NCBI RefSeq assembly: GCF_000017265.1
Contig: NC_011144.1
Coordinates: 1,280,001 to 1,344,000 of the forward strand
Origin: Phenylobacterium zucineum HLK1
GTDB lineage: Bacteria > Pseudomonadota > Alphaproteobacteria > Caulobacterales > Caulobacteraceae
Length of the DNA: 64,000 bases
Reading direction: 5' to 3'
The notes under the pieces were generated by a model. That model was not told where the DNA came from. It ran no database searches and saw nothing but the letters and a program-made list of their open reading frames with translations. The position numbers and the translations under genes were made by a program. Shown one piece after another: positions 50,021 to 60,210 of the stretch (its first letter is position 1; every line of letters begins with the position of its first letter).

Positions 50021-50881
50021 TCAGGCCGAGACGTTGTCGAACAGGCCGGCCTGGTAGTCGCGGATCGCCTCCACGATCTCCTCGCGGGTGTTCATCACGA
50101 AGGGCCCGTGCGCGACCACGGGCTCGCCGAGCGGCTGGGCGTGGCCGAAGACGACGAGGGCGCCGTCGCCGAGGCCCTCCAGCTCGACGGTGTCGCCCGG
50201 AAGGTCGAGCTGGACGAGGTGGCAGGCCGAGGCGGCCACCCCGTTGACCGCCGCTTCGCCGCGCGCGACGTAGCAGAAGACGTTGCGCCCCTGCAGGGCC
50301 CCGAAGCCGGCCCGCGCGCCGCGCTTCAGCTCCACCGTCGCCATGAACACGCCGGTTAGCGAGGGGACTGCGCCGGTCACCCCGCCCCAGGTCCCGGCGA
50401 TCAGGCGCACGGTCGCGCCGTCGCCGGCCGACAGCTCGGGGATCTCGTCCGCCTGCACGCCAACGTAGCGCGGCCGGGTCATCTTCAGCCGCGACGGCAG
50501 GTTGACCCACAGCTGCAGGATCTCCAGCGGCCCGCCCCGGCGCATGAAGTCGTCCGGCGAGACCTCGGCGTGGATGAGGCCCGAGCCGGCGGTCATCCAC
50601 TGGACCCCGCCTGCGCGGATGATGCTCTCGTGGCCGGCCGAGTCCCGATGGGCCAGCTCGCCGTCGAGGATGAAGGTCACCGTCTCGAACCCGCGGTGCG
50701 GGTGCGGCCCGAACGGCAGGCCGCGATTGCCGGGCGGATAGACCTGCGGACCGTGGTGGTTGAGGAACAGGAAGGGGTCCACCTGGTCCACGCCGGGCCC
50801 GGGCAGAGGCCTGCGGGTGACGAGGTCGCCGATGTCGTCCCGATGGGCGGCGTGCTGGGCGATGACGGTCTTGGCGGGCAC
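50021..50881 (-). CDS. Pirin family protein
   Basis: A 286-residue bicupin. HPHRGFETVTFI supplies two metal-binding histidines and GSGLIHAE a third His and Glu; GGVQWMTAG is the classic pirin segment. Pirins bind a metal ion, and some bacterial members have quercetinase activity. GTG 50881 is used, with GGAGGA about 8 nt upstream; the longer frame to 51118 lies in the divergent thioesterase gene. Function in this organism unknown. Confidence 0.9.
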   Translation of the reverse strand: MPAKTVIAQHAAHRDDIGDLVTRRPLPGPGVDQVDPFLFLNHHGPQVYPPGNRGLPFGPHPHRGFETVTFILDGELAHRDSAGHESIIRAGGVQWMTAGSGLIHAEVSPDDFMRRGGPLEILQLWVNLPSRLKMTRPRYVGVQADEIPELSAGDGATVRLIAGTWGGVTGAVPSLTGVFMATVELKRGARAGFGALQGRNVFCYVARGEAAVNGVAASACHLVQLDLPGDTVELEGLGDGALVVFGHAQPLGEPVVAHGPFVMNTREEIVEAIRDYQAGLFDNVSA

Positions 50882-50966
50882 GGGCGCGGTCCTCCGGGGG
50901 GCTTTGCGCCATATAAGCGCGAACCGGGGCTTGCGGAGCCACTCCGGCCGCGCTTTCAGGGGCGCG

Positions 50967-51785
50967 ATGGACAAGCTCTTCTTCGACCTGCGCGCCACGC
51001 ACAACCCGCACCGCTGGTACATGCCGCTTTCGAACGCGGTCTGCGTGGGGCCGCCGGGAAACATGTTCATGTTCGGCGGCGTCGGCCTGGGCGCGGCGGT
51101 GGCGGCGATGGAGCGCACCTGCGGCCGGCCGGTGGTGTGGGCGACGGCGCAGTACCTGTCCTACGCCAAGCCGCCGAGCGTGGTGGACCTCGACGTCTGG
51201 ACGCCGGTGCAGGGCAAGTACAACACCCAGGCCCGCGTGGTCGGCCACGTCCACGACCGCGAGATCTTCACGGTCAACGCCGCCCTCGGCGAGCGGCCCA
51301 GCGAGCTGTCGCGGCAGTGGCTGGAGATGCCGGACGCGCCCAAGCCCGGCGACTGCGAGCCGGCCGAGCACTGGCGCGGCGGCGGCGAGGGGCTGCACAG
51401 CCGGATCGAGGTGCGGGTCGCCAAGGGCCGCTACGGGGCCGACCGCAACGGCCAGCCCGAGCCCGACGGCCGCTCGCTGCTGTGGATCCGACCGCGGGAA
51501 GGGTTCGCGGTCGATGCGCCGATGCTGGCGATCATGGCCGACTTCGTCCCCTCGGGCGTCGGCAACGCCCTGGGCAGGAACGCCGGCGGCAACAGCCTCG
51601 ACAACACCCTGCGGATCCGCCGGATCGTGCCGACCGAATGGGTGCTGTGCGACATCCGCATCCACGGAGTCCACGGCGGCTTCGCCCACGGCGCCATGTA
51701 CCTGTTCGCCGAGGACGGCGAGCTGATGGCCACCGCCAGCCAGTCGCTGATCGTGCGGATCCGCGAAAGGGCGGACGAGCGCTAG
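50967..51785 (+). CDS. Acyl-CoA thioesterase-like protein (TesB-like double hotdog)
   Basis: A 272-residue protein with two hotdog repeats. The first carries NMFMFGGVGLGAAVAAMERTCGRPVVWATAQYLSYAKPPSVVDL; the second carries WIRPREGFAVDAPMLAIMADFVPSG with the Asp typical of TesB-like enzymes. Such enzymes hydrolyse acyl-CoA thioesters. It is divergent from pirin; 85 bp separate the starts. The stop abuts the convergent SnoaL-like stop with no gap. Confidence 0.8.
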   Translation: MDKLFFDLRATHNPHRWYMPLSNAVCVGPPGNMFMFGGVGLGAAVAAMERTCGRPVVWATAQYLSYAKPPSVVDLDVWTPVQGKYNTQARVVGHVHDREIFTVNAALGERPSELSRQWLEMPDAPKPGDCEPAEHWRGGGEGLHSRIEVRVAKGRYGADRNGQPEPDGRSLLWIRPREGFAVDAPMLAIMADFVPSGVGNALGRNAGGNSLDNTLRIRRIVPTEWVLCDIRIHGVHGGFAHGAMYLFAEDGELMATASQSLIVRIRERADER

Positions 51786-52220
51786 CTAGAAGGGCTGGGC
51801 CTGCACGCCCGGCCGCTCGTTGTCCCAGATCATCGAGATGATCCTCCAGTCCCCGCCCGCGTCCCGGTAGAGCTGGATCGAGTTGATCCCCCGCCGCTCG
51901 GGCGTGGCGTCGTCGGGCGCGGTGCGGGCCTCGTAGAGGCTCCAGACGTGGGCCATGTTCCCCAGCACGTCGATCCGCCGGGCGATCTCGACCTCGAAGA
52001 ACGGGTTGGCCATGAAGAAGGGCGTCACGTCGGCCTCGTATTCGGCGGGCGACATGATCCTGATCCAGGGGGCGCCGTGCTCGTCCACGCCGGTGCGCAT
52101 CTGCCGGGACTGCGGGTGGAAGACGGCGCGCTGGCGCGACCAGTCCCGCGGGCCGGCGGGCCCCGAGATCATCGCGTACATCTCGTCGATCACGGCGCCG
52201 ATGGCGGCTGTCTCGTCCAT
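51786..52220 (-). CDS. SnoaL/NTF2-like protein
   Basis: A 144-residue protein with the cone-shaped NTF2/SnoaL layout: helical N-terminus (AIGAVIDEMYAMI), WSRQRAVFHPQSR, then alternating strands VEIARRIDVLGNMAHVWSLYEAR and a final INSIQLYRDAGGDWRIISMIWDNE. Members act as isomerases, hydrolases or binding proteins. The adjacent gene is a thioesterase; no shared function can be read. ATG 52220 is used. Confidence 0.75.
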   Translation of the reverse strand: MDETAAIGAVIDEMYAMISGPAGPRDWSRQRAVFHPQSRQMRTGVDEHGAPWIRIMSPAEYEADVTPFFMANPFFEVEIARRIDVLGNMAHVWSLYEARTAPDDATPERRGINSIQLYRDAGGDWRIISMIWDNERPGVQAQPF

Positions 52221-52367
52221 GGAGTCCCCCGTTGAAGCGCCGAGCGGTCCCATGCGTCCGCCGCGGCGGGCAAATGACAAAGCTGTAACGGTCGCGGCCG
52301 GCGCGGGGCGGTGTAGAACCCCTGCAAACGCGCGCGGCGACGGCCGCGCCGCCGGAGAGAGACATCG

Positions 52368-54488
52368 ATGACGTTCCGCCCCTCGTGGCTCGCCGCCGCC
52401 TCGGCCGCAGCCCTGCTCGCCGCCTGCGCCACCACGCCGACAGCGCCTTCCGCCGAATCCGCCGCCCAACCCGCCCCCGCGCCGGCGCCCGAACGCCCTA
52501 AGGCCCAGGTCGGGACGTTCGGCTTCGACGTCTCGGGCATGGATACGTCGGTCGCCGCCGGCGAGGACTTCTTCCGCTACGCCAACGGCAAGTGGGCGGA
52601 CCGCACCGAGATTCCCGCCGACCGCTCGAACATCACCAGCTTCGCCGCCATCGCCGAGACGGCCGCCCAGCGCACGCGGGCGATCATCGAGCAGGCCGCC
52701 GCCTCCGACGCGCCGGCCGGGTCCGAGGCCCGCAAGATCGGGGACTACTTCGCCAGCTTCATGGACGAGGCGCGGATCGAGCAGCTCGGCGTCGCGCCCG
52801 TGAAGCCCGAACTGGACCGCATCACCGCCATCCGCACCCGCGCCGACCTGTCCCGCGAGCTGGGCGCCGCGCTGCGCGCCGACGTGGACGCGCTGAACGC
52901 CACCGACTTCTACACCGACCGCCTCTTCGGCCTCTGGGTCGCCGAGGATCTGACCGACACCACGGTGTACCGGCCCTACATCATGCAGGGCGGGCTCGGC
53001 ATGCCCGACCGCGAGTACTACCTGGGCGACAGCGAGCGCTTCCGCGAGCTGCGGACGAAGTACCAAGCGCACGTCGCCGCCATGTTCCGGCTGGCGGGCT
53101 TCGACGACGCCGAGGCGCGGGCGAAGCGCGTGGTCGACCTGGAGACCGCCATCGCCCGCACCCACTGGACCGTCGACCAGACCGCCGACATCCAGAAGGC
53201 CAACACGGTCTGGACCCGGGCCGAGCTGGCGGCCAAGGCGCCGGGGATCGACTGGACCGCGTTCCTGACCGCCGCCGGCCTGCAGGACCAGCCGCGCTTC
53301 GGCGCCTGGCAGGACAGCGCCATCGCCGGGACGGCCAGGCTGGTGGGCTCGCAGCCGCTGCAGGCCTGGCGGGACTATCTGGCCTTCCATGCGGTCGAGC
53401 GGGGCGCGCCCTACCTCTCCAAGGCGTTCGTCGACGAGCATTTCGCGTTCAACGGCCAGGCCCTGACCGGCCAACCCGAGCAGCGCGAGCGCTGGAAGCG
53501 CGGCGTGGACAACACGAGCGCGGCGCTGGGCGAGGCCGTCGGCAAGCTCTACGTCGAGCGGCACTTCAGTCCCGAGGCCAAGGCCAAGGTCCAGGAGATG
53601 GCCGACAACGTGCTGAAGGCGTTCGGCCGGCGCATCGACAGCCTCGACTGGATGAGCCCGGAGACCAAGGCCGAGGCGAGGAAGAAGCTGGCCAACTTCC
53701 GCGTCTATGTCGGCTATCCCGACACCTGGCGGGACTATTCGGGGCTGGAGATCGTCCGGGGCGACGCCTACGGCAACCAGTTCCGGGCCGAGCTCTTCGA
53801 GTACCGCCGCAACCTCGCCAAGCTGGGCCGGCCCGTGGACCGCGAGGAGTGGTTCATGACGCCCCACACGGTGAACGCGCTGTTCGCGCCAAGCCAGAAC
53901 TCGATCATCTTCCCGGCGGGGATCCTGGAGCCGACGTTCTTCGACCCCGCCGCCGACCCGGCGGTGAACTACGGCGCCATCGGCGGGGTCATCGGCCATG
54001 AGGTCAGCCACGGCTTCGACGACCTGGGCGCACAGTTCGACTCCGACGGCAATCTGCGCAACTGGTGGAAGCCCGAGGACCTGGCCCGCTTCCGGGCCGA
54101 GGCCAAGAAGCTCGCCGACCAGTACAGCGCCTACGAGGCCCTGCCGGGGCTGAACCTGCGCGGCGAGCAGGTGCTGGGCGAGAACATCGCCGACGTCGCG
54201 GGCCTGGCCACCGCCTATGACGCCTACCGCCTGTCGCTTGGCGGGGGCGAGGGGCCGGTGATCGACGGCTTCACCGCCGACCAGCGGTTCTTCCTCGGCT
54301 GGGCGCAGAACTACCGGGCCAAGTACCGCGAGGCGGCGCTGCGGCGGGCGGTGATCACCGGTGTCCACTCGCCGGGCCCGTGGCGGGCGCTCACCGTCCG
54401 CAACCTTGACCAGTGGTATCCGGCTTTCGACGTCCAGCCGGGACAGGCGCTGCACCTGGCGCCGGCCGACCGGGTGAAGATCTGGTAG
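52368..54488 (+). CDS. M13-family metallopeptidase (PepO/neprilysin-like) lipoprotein
   Basis: A 706-residue exported zinc peptidase. The signal peptide ends LAAC, so it is a probable lipoprotein at residue 20. FFRYANGKWADRTEIP is the N-terminal M13 motif. The zinc site is HEVSH in GGVIGHEVSHGFDD, with the third ligand Glu in GENIAD. VNALFAPSQNSIIFPAGIL holds the substrate-binding NA motif. It would cleave small peptides in the periplasm. Its end overlaps the SpoU gene, so the two may be co-transcribed. Confidence 0.93.
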   Translation: MTFRPSWLAAASAAALLAACATTPTAPSAESAAQPAPAPAPERPKAQVGTFGFDVSGMDTSVAAGEDFFRYANGKWADRTEIPADRSNITSFAAIAETAAQRTRAIIEQAAASDAPAGSEARKIGDYFASFMDEARIEQLGVAPVKPELDRITAIRTRADLSRELGAALRADVDALNATDFYTDRLFGLWVAEDLTDTTVYRPYIMQGGLGMPDREYYLGDSERFRELRTKYQAHVAAMFRLAGFDDAEARAKRVVDLETAIARTHWTVDQTADIQKANTVWTRAELAAKAPGIDWTAFLTAAGLQDQPRFGAWQDSAIAGTARLVGSQPLQAWRDYLAFHAVERGAPYLSKAFVDEHFAFNGQALTGQPEQRERWKRGVDNTSAALGEAVGKLYVERHFSPEAKAKVQEMADNVLKAFGRRIDSLDWMSPETKAEARKKLANFRVYVGYPDTWRDYSGLEIVRGDAYGNQFRAELFEYRRNLAKLGRPVDREEWFMTPHTVNALFAPSQNSIIFPAGILEPTFFDPAADPAVNYGAIGGVIGHEVSHGFDDLGAQFDSDGNLRNWWKPEDLARFRAEAKKLADQYSAYEALPGLNLRGEQVLGENIADVAGLATAYDAYRLSLGGGEGPVIDGFTADQRFFLGWAQNYRAKYREAALRRAVITGVHSPGPWRALTVRNLDQWYPAFDVQPGQALHLAPADRVKIW

Positions 54489-55297
54489 CCGCGCCGGAGG
54501 CGATCCGGGTCACCGACCCGGGCGACCCTCGCATCGAGGGCTACCGCGCGGTCCGCGAGCGCGATCTCGCGGGCCGCGACGGCCTGTTCGTGGCCGAGGG
54601 ACGGGTGGTGCTCGAGAAGGCGGCCCGCGCCATGCCGGAGCGTATCGTCTCGGTGCTCGTCGCCGAGAACCGGCTGGCGGCGCTGGGGCCGGTGCTGGCG
54701 GACCTGCCGCCCGGTACGCCGGTCTATGCGGCAGGACAGGCGGTGATGGACTCCATCGTCGGCTTCCCGATCCACCGCGGGATCCTGGCTCTGGGTCGGC
54801 GGCCGGAGCGGTCGGCGGCCGGGCTGCTGGCGGGATTGCCGGACCGGGCGCTGGTGGTCGGGCTGTCGGCCATCGCCAACCACGACAACATCGGCGGGAT
54901 CTTCCGCAACGCCGCGGCTTTCGGGGCGCACGCGGTGATCCTGGACGCCGCCTGTTGCGATCCGCTGTACCGCAAGGCGATCCGGGTCAGCGTGGGGGCG
55001 GCGTTGACCATGCCGTTCGCCCGCCTCGAAGCGGGGGAGGACCTCGTGGGCGCACTTGCGGGCGCCGGCCTGGAGGTGCTGGCGCTCAGTCCGGCCGGGG
55101 AGACGGACCTGGCCGACCTTGCGCCGCCTGCGCGCGTGGCGGCCCTGTTCGGGGCCGAAGGCCCCGGCCTGCCCGATGACGTGCTGGCGCGGACCCGGAC
55201 CGTCCGCATTCCCATGGCCGGCGGCTTCGATTCGCTGAACGTCGCCACCACCAGCGGGATCGTCCTGCACCACCTGACCGCAAAGGGTGCGGCCTAA
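54413..55297 (+). CDS. SpoU/TrmH-family RNA 2'-O-methyltransferase
   Basis: A 294-residue open frame; the last ~260 residues are a SPOUT methyltransferase. The three conserved motifs are present: [29 protein letters not shown] and [19 protein letters not shown]. These form the trefoil knot that binds SAM and methylates a ribose in tRNA or rRNA. The start is uncertain. GTG 54413 lies 76 nt inside the M13 peptidase gene, and the only other candidate near the family's usual N-terminus is a non-standard CTG at 54482. Target RNA unknown. Confidence 0.82.
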   Translation: MVSGFRRPAGTGAAPGAGRPGEDLVAAPEAIRVTDPGDPRIEGYRAVRERDLAGRDGLFVAEGRVVLEKAARAMPERIVSVLVAENRLAALGPVLADLPPGTPVYAAGQAVMDSIVGFPIHRGILALGRRPERSAAGLLAGLPDRALVVGLSAIANHDNIGGIFRNAAAFGAHAVILDAACCDPLYRKAIRVSVGAALTMPFARLEAGEDLVGALAGAGLEVLALSPAGETDLADLAPPARVAALFGAEGPGLPDDVLARTRTVRIPMAGGFDSLNVATTSGIVLHHLTAKGAA

Positions 55298-55341
55298 AGC
55301 CAAGTTTAACCTCGCGGTGCGATCCTAGACCGTCGCGGCGC

Positions 55342-57774
55342 ATGTCTGCCGTGGGCGGGAGGAACATGAAGCGCAAGGCGCGGACCGTCGCGGGCAGACC
55401 GCCCGGCCTGGAGCAGTCCGGGCCGGTGTTCGATCGCGCGACCCGCCTCCTGCGCACGCTCTTCGGCGGCGACGTCGAGGCCCAGATCACCCTCGTCGAG
55501 GGCGAGGGGGAGGGCGTGTGGCACAGCCGCGGGGGCGGAACTCCCAGCGCCGCCCAGGCCGCCGGCGTGCGCGAATTGATGCGAACCGGCGCGCCCGTCT
55601 GGTCCGAGGACTGCCGCGAGGATCCGCGTTTCCTGGACGACGCCTCGGTGGTGGGGCCGCCCTACGTCCGCTTCTTCGCCGCCGCGCCGATCCGGCTCGA
55701 GGACGGCTCCACCCCCGGCGCGCTCTGGGTGGGCGGCCTGGAGCCGCGGCCGTACGACCGGGTGCTGGCGGCCCGCCTCCAGGACCTGGCCGACACCGTC
55801 GCCGACGAGTGGGCCCGGCTCCGGGAGACCGATGCCCGTCGCACCTACGAGAAGACGCTGAACGCCATCATTGAGGCGCTGCCGATCTCGTTGGTGCTGA
55901 CCGACCGCGAGATGCGCGTGCTCTACGCCAGCCCGCCCTGGATCACCGGGCGGGGGCTGGCCGGCCGGCAGGTGACCGGCAAGACGCTCTACGAGCTGCG
56001 GCCGGACATGTTCGAGCAGTGGCGCGAGGGGCTGGAGGCGGCCGTCGCCGCCGGAACCGGCTACAAGCTCGACCGGCGCGCGCTGCCGGGGCCGGACGGC
56101 TCTGTCGAATGGGTGAAGTTCGAGGTCACGCCCTGGCGCGACACCGAAGGCCAGGTCGGCGGACTGATCCTGGCCTCGTACGACATCACCGAAATGGTCG
56201 AGGCGCTGGAGCGGACCGAACGCTCCGAGGAGCGGCTGCGGATCGCGATGCAGATCGCCGACCTGCACGTCTACGAACTGGACTATGTGCGGCGCGAGCT
56301 GACCAAGGTCGGCGCCGAGGACACGTTCTTCGACCGACCGCGAACGTACGCCGACCTCGCAGCCAACATCTGGAACGCGATCGATCCGCGGGATGTCGCG
56401 AAGGTCCAGGCTGCGTGGAAAGCGCATGTCCGGGACGGGGCGCCCTACTATCCCGAGTATCGGCTGCGGCGCGGCGACGGCAGGGAGGTCTGGGCGGCCG
56501 GCACGGCGCGCCTCACCACCGGCGAGGACGGCCGGCCCCTGCGCCTGGTGGGCGCCATGCAGAACGTCACGGTGCGAAAGGCCCAGGAGCGGGCGCTGGT
56601 CCGCGCCAAGGAGGAGGCCGAGGCCGCCAACCGCGCCAAGAGCGCCTTCCTGGCCACCATGAGCCACGAGATCCGCACGCCGCTGAACGGCGTGCTGGGC
56701 ATGGCGCAGGCCATGGCCATGGACGAGCTGTCGCCCGCCCAGCGCGAGCGCCTCGACGTGATCCGCCAGTCGGGCGAGAGCCTGCTGGCCATCCTCAACG
56801 ACGTGCTGGACCTGTCCAAGATCGAGGCCGGCAAGCTCGACCTGGAGGAAGCCGAGTTCGACGTCGAGGAGCTGGTTCGGACCGTCCACGCGACCTTCGC
56901 CGCCGTGGCGGAGGCGAAGGGGCTCGGCTTCGAGATCGCCGTCGCCCGCAACGCCCGCGGACTCTACCGGGGCGATCCGATCCGTGTGCGGCAGATCCTC
57001 TGGAACCTCGTCTCCAACGGCCTGAAGTTCACCGACCGCGGCGCGGTGGAGGTGCGGGTGCGGCGCGCGCAGGGCCTGCTGGCCTTCGAGGTGCGCGACA
57101 CCGGCATCGGCATCGCGCCCGAACAGCTCGCCAACCTGTTCCGCAAGTTCGAGCAGGCCGACGCCTCGACCACGCGCCGGTTCGGCGGCACGGGCCTTGG
57201 CCTGGCCATCTGCCGCGAGCTGGCGGGCCTGATGGGGGGCGAGATCGCCGCCGAGAGCGCCCGCGGGCAGGGGGCGAGGTTCACCGTCAGCCTGCCGCTG
57301 GAGAAGGTCCGCCGCCGCGCCGTGAAGGCGAAGCGGGCGCCCGCCGAGCGCACCCCCGCCGAGCCGGACCGTCCCCTGCGCATCCTCGCCGCCGAGGACA
57401 ACGCCATGAACCAGCTGGTGCTCAAGACCCTGCTGGCCCAGGTCGGCGTGGATCCGGTGATCGTGCCCGACGGGCGCGAGGCGGTGGCCGCCTGGGAGCA
57501 GGGCGACTGGGACGTGATCCTGATGGACGTGCAGATGCCGGTGATGGACGGCCCCACCGCCACGGCCATGATCCGCACGCGCGAGCTGTCGCTGGGGCGG
57601 CCCCGGACGCCGATCGTGGCGCTGACCGCCAACGCCATGGCCCACCAGGTGGCCGAGTACCTGGACGTCGGCATGGACGGCTACGTCGCCAAGCCGATCG
57701 AAGCCGCGCGCCTCTACGAGGCCCTGCAGGCGGCGCTGGAGCGGTCCGAGGCGGCGCGCTCGGCGGCCGCCTAG
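55342..57774 (+). CDS. Hybrid sensor histidine kinase/response regulator
   Basis: An 810-residue cytoplasmic hybrid kinase. A GAF-like domain (residues about 28-160) is followed by two PAS domains (about 165-295 and 300-420). HisKA has phospho-acceptor H442 in SHEIRTP. The HATPase has N-box NLVSNGLKF and the G1/G2 boxes DTGIGI and GTGLGLA. The receiver domain has phospho-acceptor D729 (LMDVQMP) and conserved Lys in AKPI. No membrane segment, so it senses an intracellular signal. No partner regulator is adjacent; output would be relayed by phosphotransfer. Confidence 0.93.
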   Translation: MSAVGGRNMKRKARTVAGRPPGLEQSGPVFDRATRLLRTLFGGDVEAQITLVEGEGEGVWHSRGGGTPSAAQAAGVRELMRTGAPVWSEDCREDPRFLDDASVVGPPYVRFFAAAPIRLEDGSTPGALWVGGLEPRPYDRVLAARLQDLADTVADEWARLRETDARRTYEKTLNAIIEALPISLVLTDREMRVLYASPPWITGRGLAGRQVTGKTLYELRPDMFEQWREGLEAAVAAGTGYKLDRRALPGPDGSVEWVKFEVTPWRDTEGQVGGLILASYDITEMVEALERTERSEERLRIAMQIADLHVYELDYVRRELTKVGAEDTFFDRPRTYADLAANIWNAIDPRDVAKVQAAWKAHVRDGAPYYPEYRLRRGDGREVWAAGTARLTTGEDGRPLRLVGAMQNVTVRKAQERALVRAKEEAEAANRAKSAFLATMSHEIRTPLNGVLGMAQAMAMDELSPAQRERLDVIRQSGESLLAILNDVLDLSKIEAGKLDLEEAEFDVEELVRTVHATFAAVAEAKGLGFEIAVARNARGLYRGDPIRVRQILWNLVSNGLKFTDRGAVEVRVRRAQGLLAFEVRDTGIGIAPEQLANLFRKFEQADASTTRRFGGTGLGLAICRELAGLMGGEIAAESARGQGARFTVSLPLEKVRRRAVKAKRAPAERTPAEPDRPLRILAAEDNAMNQLVLKTLLAQVGVDPVIVPDGREAVAAWEQGDWDVILMDVQMPVMDGPTATAMIRTRELSLGRPRTPIVALTANAMAHQVAEYLDVGMDGYVAKPIEAARLYEALQAALERSEAARSAAA

Positions 57775-57778
57775 CGGC

Positions 57779-58579
57779 TCAGGCGGCCGCCATCTGGGGT
57801 TCGCCGAATTCGAAGGCCGAGATCACCACGTCCATGACGGTGTCGCGGAACACGGCGCGCGCAGGCTCGCCCTCCGCAGCGCCGGCGCAGACCATCAGCG
57901 GGATCAGGTGTTCCTCCTGCGGGTGCGCGAGGCGGCCGTTGGGCGCCTCGGCCCAGCGGGCCAGGCTGGCCGGATTCCCGGTCGCCTTCGCCAGCCAGGC
58001 GTCGAACTCGGCCGAGGCGGCGGTGTAGGCCGGCGAGAAGCCGCGCATGTTGTGCCAGCTCATCCCCGAGCCGAGGATCAGCACCCCCTCGTCGCGCAGG
58101 GGCGCCAGCGCCCGGCCGGCGGCCAGATGCTCCTCGGGATCCAGCCCTGCCTTCAGCGACAGCTGGACGACGGGGATATCGGCCTGCGGCGTCACGAGCT
58201 TGAGGGGCACGAACACGCCGTGATCCCAGCCGCGGGCCCGGTCTGCCGCCGAGGTGATGCCGGCTCCCGTCAGCAGCCCCCGCACCCGCTCGGCCAGCGC
58301 GGGCGAGCCGGGGGCGTCGAAGGTCAGCCGGTAGGTGTGCTCGGGAAAGCCGTAGTAGTCGAAGATCAGCCCGGGACGCTCGCCCGAGCCGACGGTGAAG
58401 ACGGGCGCCTCCCAGTGCCCGGAGACGACCAGGATCGCCTTCGGTCGCTCGGGCAGGCCGGCGACCAGGCCGCGCAGGAAGGTCTCCGTGCGGGCCCAGG
58501 CGTCGGCGGGGCCGCGGGTCCACTCCATGAAGAAGCAGGGACCCGCGCCGTGCGGGATGAAGAGGGTGGGGAGGCGCAT
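57779..58579 (-). CDS. Class III extradiol dioxygenase, DODA type (YgiD-like)
   Basis: A 266-residue protein of the LigB/DODA superfamily (4,5-DOPA extradiol dioxygenase-like). PTLFIPHGAG supplies the first metal-binding His, VSGHWEAP a second and DHGVFVPL a further conserved His. These enzymes cleave a catechol ring next to the hydroxyls using iron or zinc. It is transcribed with the FMN reductase gene, 9 nt downstream of it. The pair is controlled in all likelihood by the divergent LysR gene at 59275. Confidence 0.88.
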   Translation of the reverse strand: MRLPTLFIPHGAGPCFFMEWTRGPADAWARTETFLRGLVAGLPERPKAILVVSGHWEAPVFTVGSGERPGLIFDYYGFPEHTYRLTFDAPGSPALAERVRGLLTGAGITSAADRARGWDHGVFVPLKLVTPQADIPVVQLSLKAGLDPEEHLAAGRALAPLRDEGVLILGSGMSWHNMRGFSPAYTAASAEFDAWLAKATGNPASLARWAEAPNGRLAHPQEEHLIPLMVCAGAAEGEPARAVFRDTVMDVVISAFEFGEPQMAAA

Positions 58580-58588
58580 GGCGTGGCC

Positions 58589-59170
58589 CTAGGCGGCGGC
58601 CCGGGCGGCCGCCGGCTCGGCCAGGATCTTCTCGATCCAGGCGGCGAAGGCGGCGCCGAAGGTCTTGAGGAACTCGGCCGTGCCCTCGTTCACCAGCCGG
58701 CCGTTCTCGTCGAACAGCGAGAAGGCGTTGCCGATGTAGGCTTCGCTGCTGAGCAGCGGCACGTTCAGGAAGACCAGCGCCTGGCGCAGGTGGTGGTTGG
58801 CGCCGAAGCCGCCGATCGCGCCGGGGGAGACGCTGATCACGGCGCCGGGCTTGCCGTCCCAGGCGCTGGAGCCGTACGGGCGCGAGCCGACGTCGATGGC
58901 GTTCTTCAGGGCGCCCGGAACCGAGCGATTGTACTCGGGCGTGACGAACAGCACTGCGTCGTGGGCCCCGACCTCCTTGCGGAAGCGGGTCCAGGCGGCC
59001 GGCGGAGAGTCGGTCTCGATGTCCTGGTCGTAGTGCGGCAGGTCGCCGATCTCGATGAAGTCGAACGTCAGGCCCGGGGTCAGCTCGGCCAGCGCCTTGG
59101 CGACCTTGCGGCTGACGGAATCCTTGCGGAGCGAGCCGACGATCACGGCGACGGAGCGGGGTTGGGTCAT
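58589..59170 (-). CDS. NADPH-dependent FMN/quinone reductase (ChrR/SsuE type)
   Basis: A 193-residue flavodoxin-like reductase. VGSLRKDSVSRKVAKAL binds the FMN phosphate, TPEYNRSVPGALKNAIDV is the signature around the flavin, and SVSPGAIGGFGA completes it. It reduces quinones, chromate or azo dyes with NADPH in the cytoplasm. It is the first gene of a two-gene operon with the extradiol dioxygenase, divergent from LysR. Confidence 0.9.
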   Translation of the reverse strand: MTQPRSVAVIVGSLRKDSVSRKVAKALAELTPGLTFDFIEIGDLPHYDQDIETDSPPAAWTRFRKEVGAHDAVLFVTPEYNRSVPGALKNAIDVGSRPYGSSAWDGKPGAVISVSPGAIGGFGANHHLRQALVFLNVPLLSSEAYIGNAFSLFDENGRLVNEGTAEFLKTFGAAFAAWIEKILAEPAAARAAA

Positions 59171-59238
59171 GAATCTCTCCCGGTTGAATGGCGTCTCCGG
59201 AAGGTGGTGGTGGCCGGTCCTGTTGATAATCGCCCCGG

Positions 59239-59260
59239 TTTGGATGAGTGTTTTGCCAAA
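59239..59260. promoter_or_regulatory. Inverted repeat TTTGG-N12-CCAAA between LysR and FMN reductase genes
   Basis: The 5-bp arms lie at 59239-59243 and 59256-59260, within the 104-bp divergent intergenic region, just before the LysR start at 59275. This is the usual place for a LysR operator controlling its own gene and the divergent operon. The region is less GC-rich than its surroundings. Confidence 0.45.
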
Positions 59261-59274
59261 AGGGAAACAATCTC

Positions 59275-60201
59275 ATGGACCGCCTGGACGAACTCGCCGC
59301 CTTCGTGGCCGTGGCCGACGCCCGCAGCTTCACCCAGGGCGCGCGCAAGCTGGGGGTCTCGAGCGCCCAGGTCTCCAAGCTCGTGGCCCGGCTGGAGAAC
59401 CGGCTGGGCGCGCGGCTGCTGAACCGCACCACGCGGGACGTGTCGCTGACGGATACGGGCCAGGCCTATCTGGAGCGGGCCCGCGACCTGCTCGACGGCT
59501 TCGAGGCGCTGGAGACGTCGGTGAAGGACCAGAGCGGCCCCAGCGGGCGGCTGAAGGTCTCGGCGCCGGTCTCGTTCGGCCGCAACCAGCTGACTCCCGC
59601 GCTGCTGGACTTCGCCGCCGGCTGCAGCGCCGTCTCGCTGGACGTGGTGTTCAGCGACCGGATGGTGAACCTGGTGGAAGAGGGCTTCGACGTCGCCGTC
59701 CGGATCGGCCACCTGTCGGATTCCTCGCTGGTCGCGCGGCGGCTGGCGGCGGTGCGGCTGGTGACCTGCGCCTCGCCGGACTACCTGGCCCGCGCGGGGA
59801 CGCCGACCACCCTGGCGGATCTCGCCAGGCACGAGGCGGTGCTCGACACCAACGCGCGGGATCCGACGGTCTGGCGTTTCGGCCCCCAGTCGGACACGCG
59901 GGACGTGCGGGTGCACGGACGCCTGTCGTTCAGCGGCGCGGAAGCCTGCGCCGCCGCGGGGGTGGCGGGGTTCGGCCTGATCCGCTCGCCGGCGTTCGCC
60001 GTCGCCGAGGACCTGCGCGCCGGCCGCCTCGTCCCGGTGCTGTGCAACTACGAGCCCGAGGTCATCCACGTGCACGCGGTCTATCCGCACGCGCGGCACC
60101 TGGCGGCCAAGGTGCGCGCGTTCGTGGACTTCCTGGCGGCGCGCTACGCGGGCGAACCGGAGTGGCACCAGGGCTGGGGCAGCGTGCACCCCACGCCCTG
60201 A
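59275..60201 (+). CDS. LysR-family transcriptional regulator
   Basis: A 308-residue LTTR. The N-terminal HTH contains ARSFTQGARKLGVSSAQVSKLVARLENRLGARLL, followed by the linker helix and an effector domain with SAPVSFGRNQLTPALLDF. The start ATG 59275 precedes the HTH; a TTG at 59248 would add nine residues. It is divergent from the FMN reductase and dioxygenase genes, so those are the likely targets, with an aromatic or quinone-type inducer (inference). Confidence 0.92.
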   Translation: MDRLDELAAFVAVADARSFTQGARKLGVSSAQVSKLVARLENRLGARLLNRTTRDVSLTDTGQAYLERARDLLDGFEALETSVKDQSGPSGRLKVSAPVSFGRNQLTPALLDFAAGCSAVSLDVVFSDRMVNLVEEGFDVAVRIGHLSDSSLVARRLAAVRLVTCASPDYLARAGTPTTLADLARHEAVLDTNARDPTVWRFGPQSDTRDVRVHGRLSFSGAEACAAAGVAGFGLIRSPAFAVAEDLRAGRLVPVLCNYEPEVIHVHAVYPHARHLAAKVRAFVDFLAARYAGEPEWHQGWGSVHPTP

Positions 60202-60210
60202 ACGGCCGGC

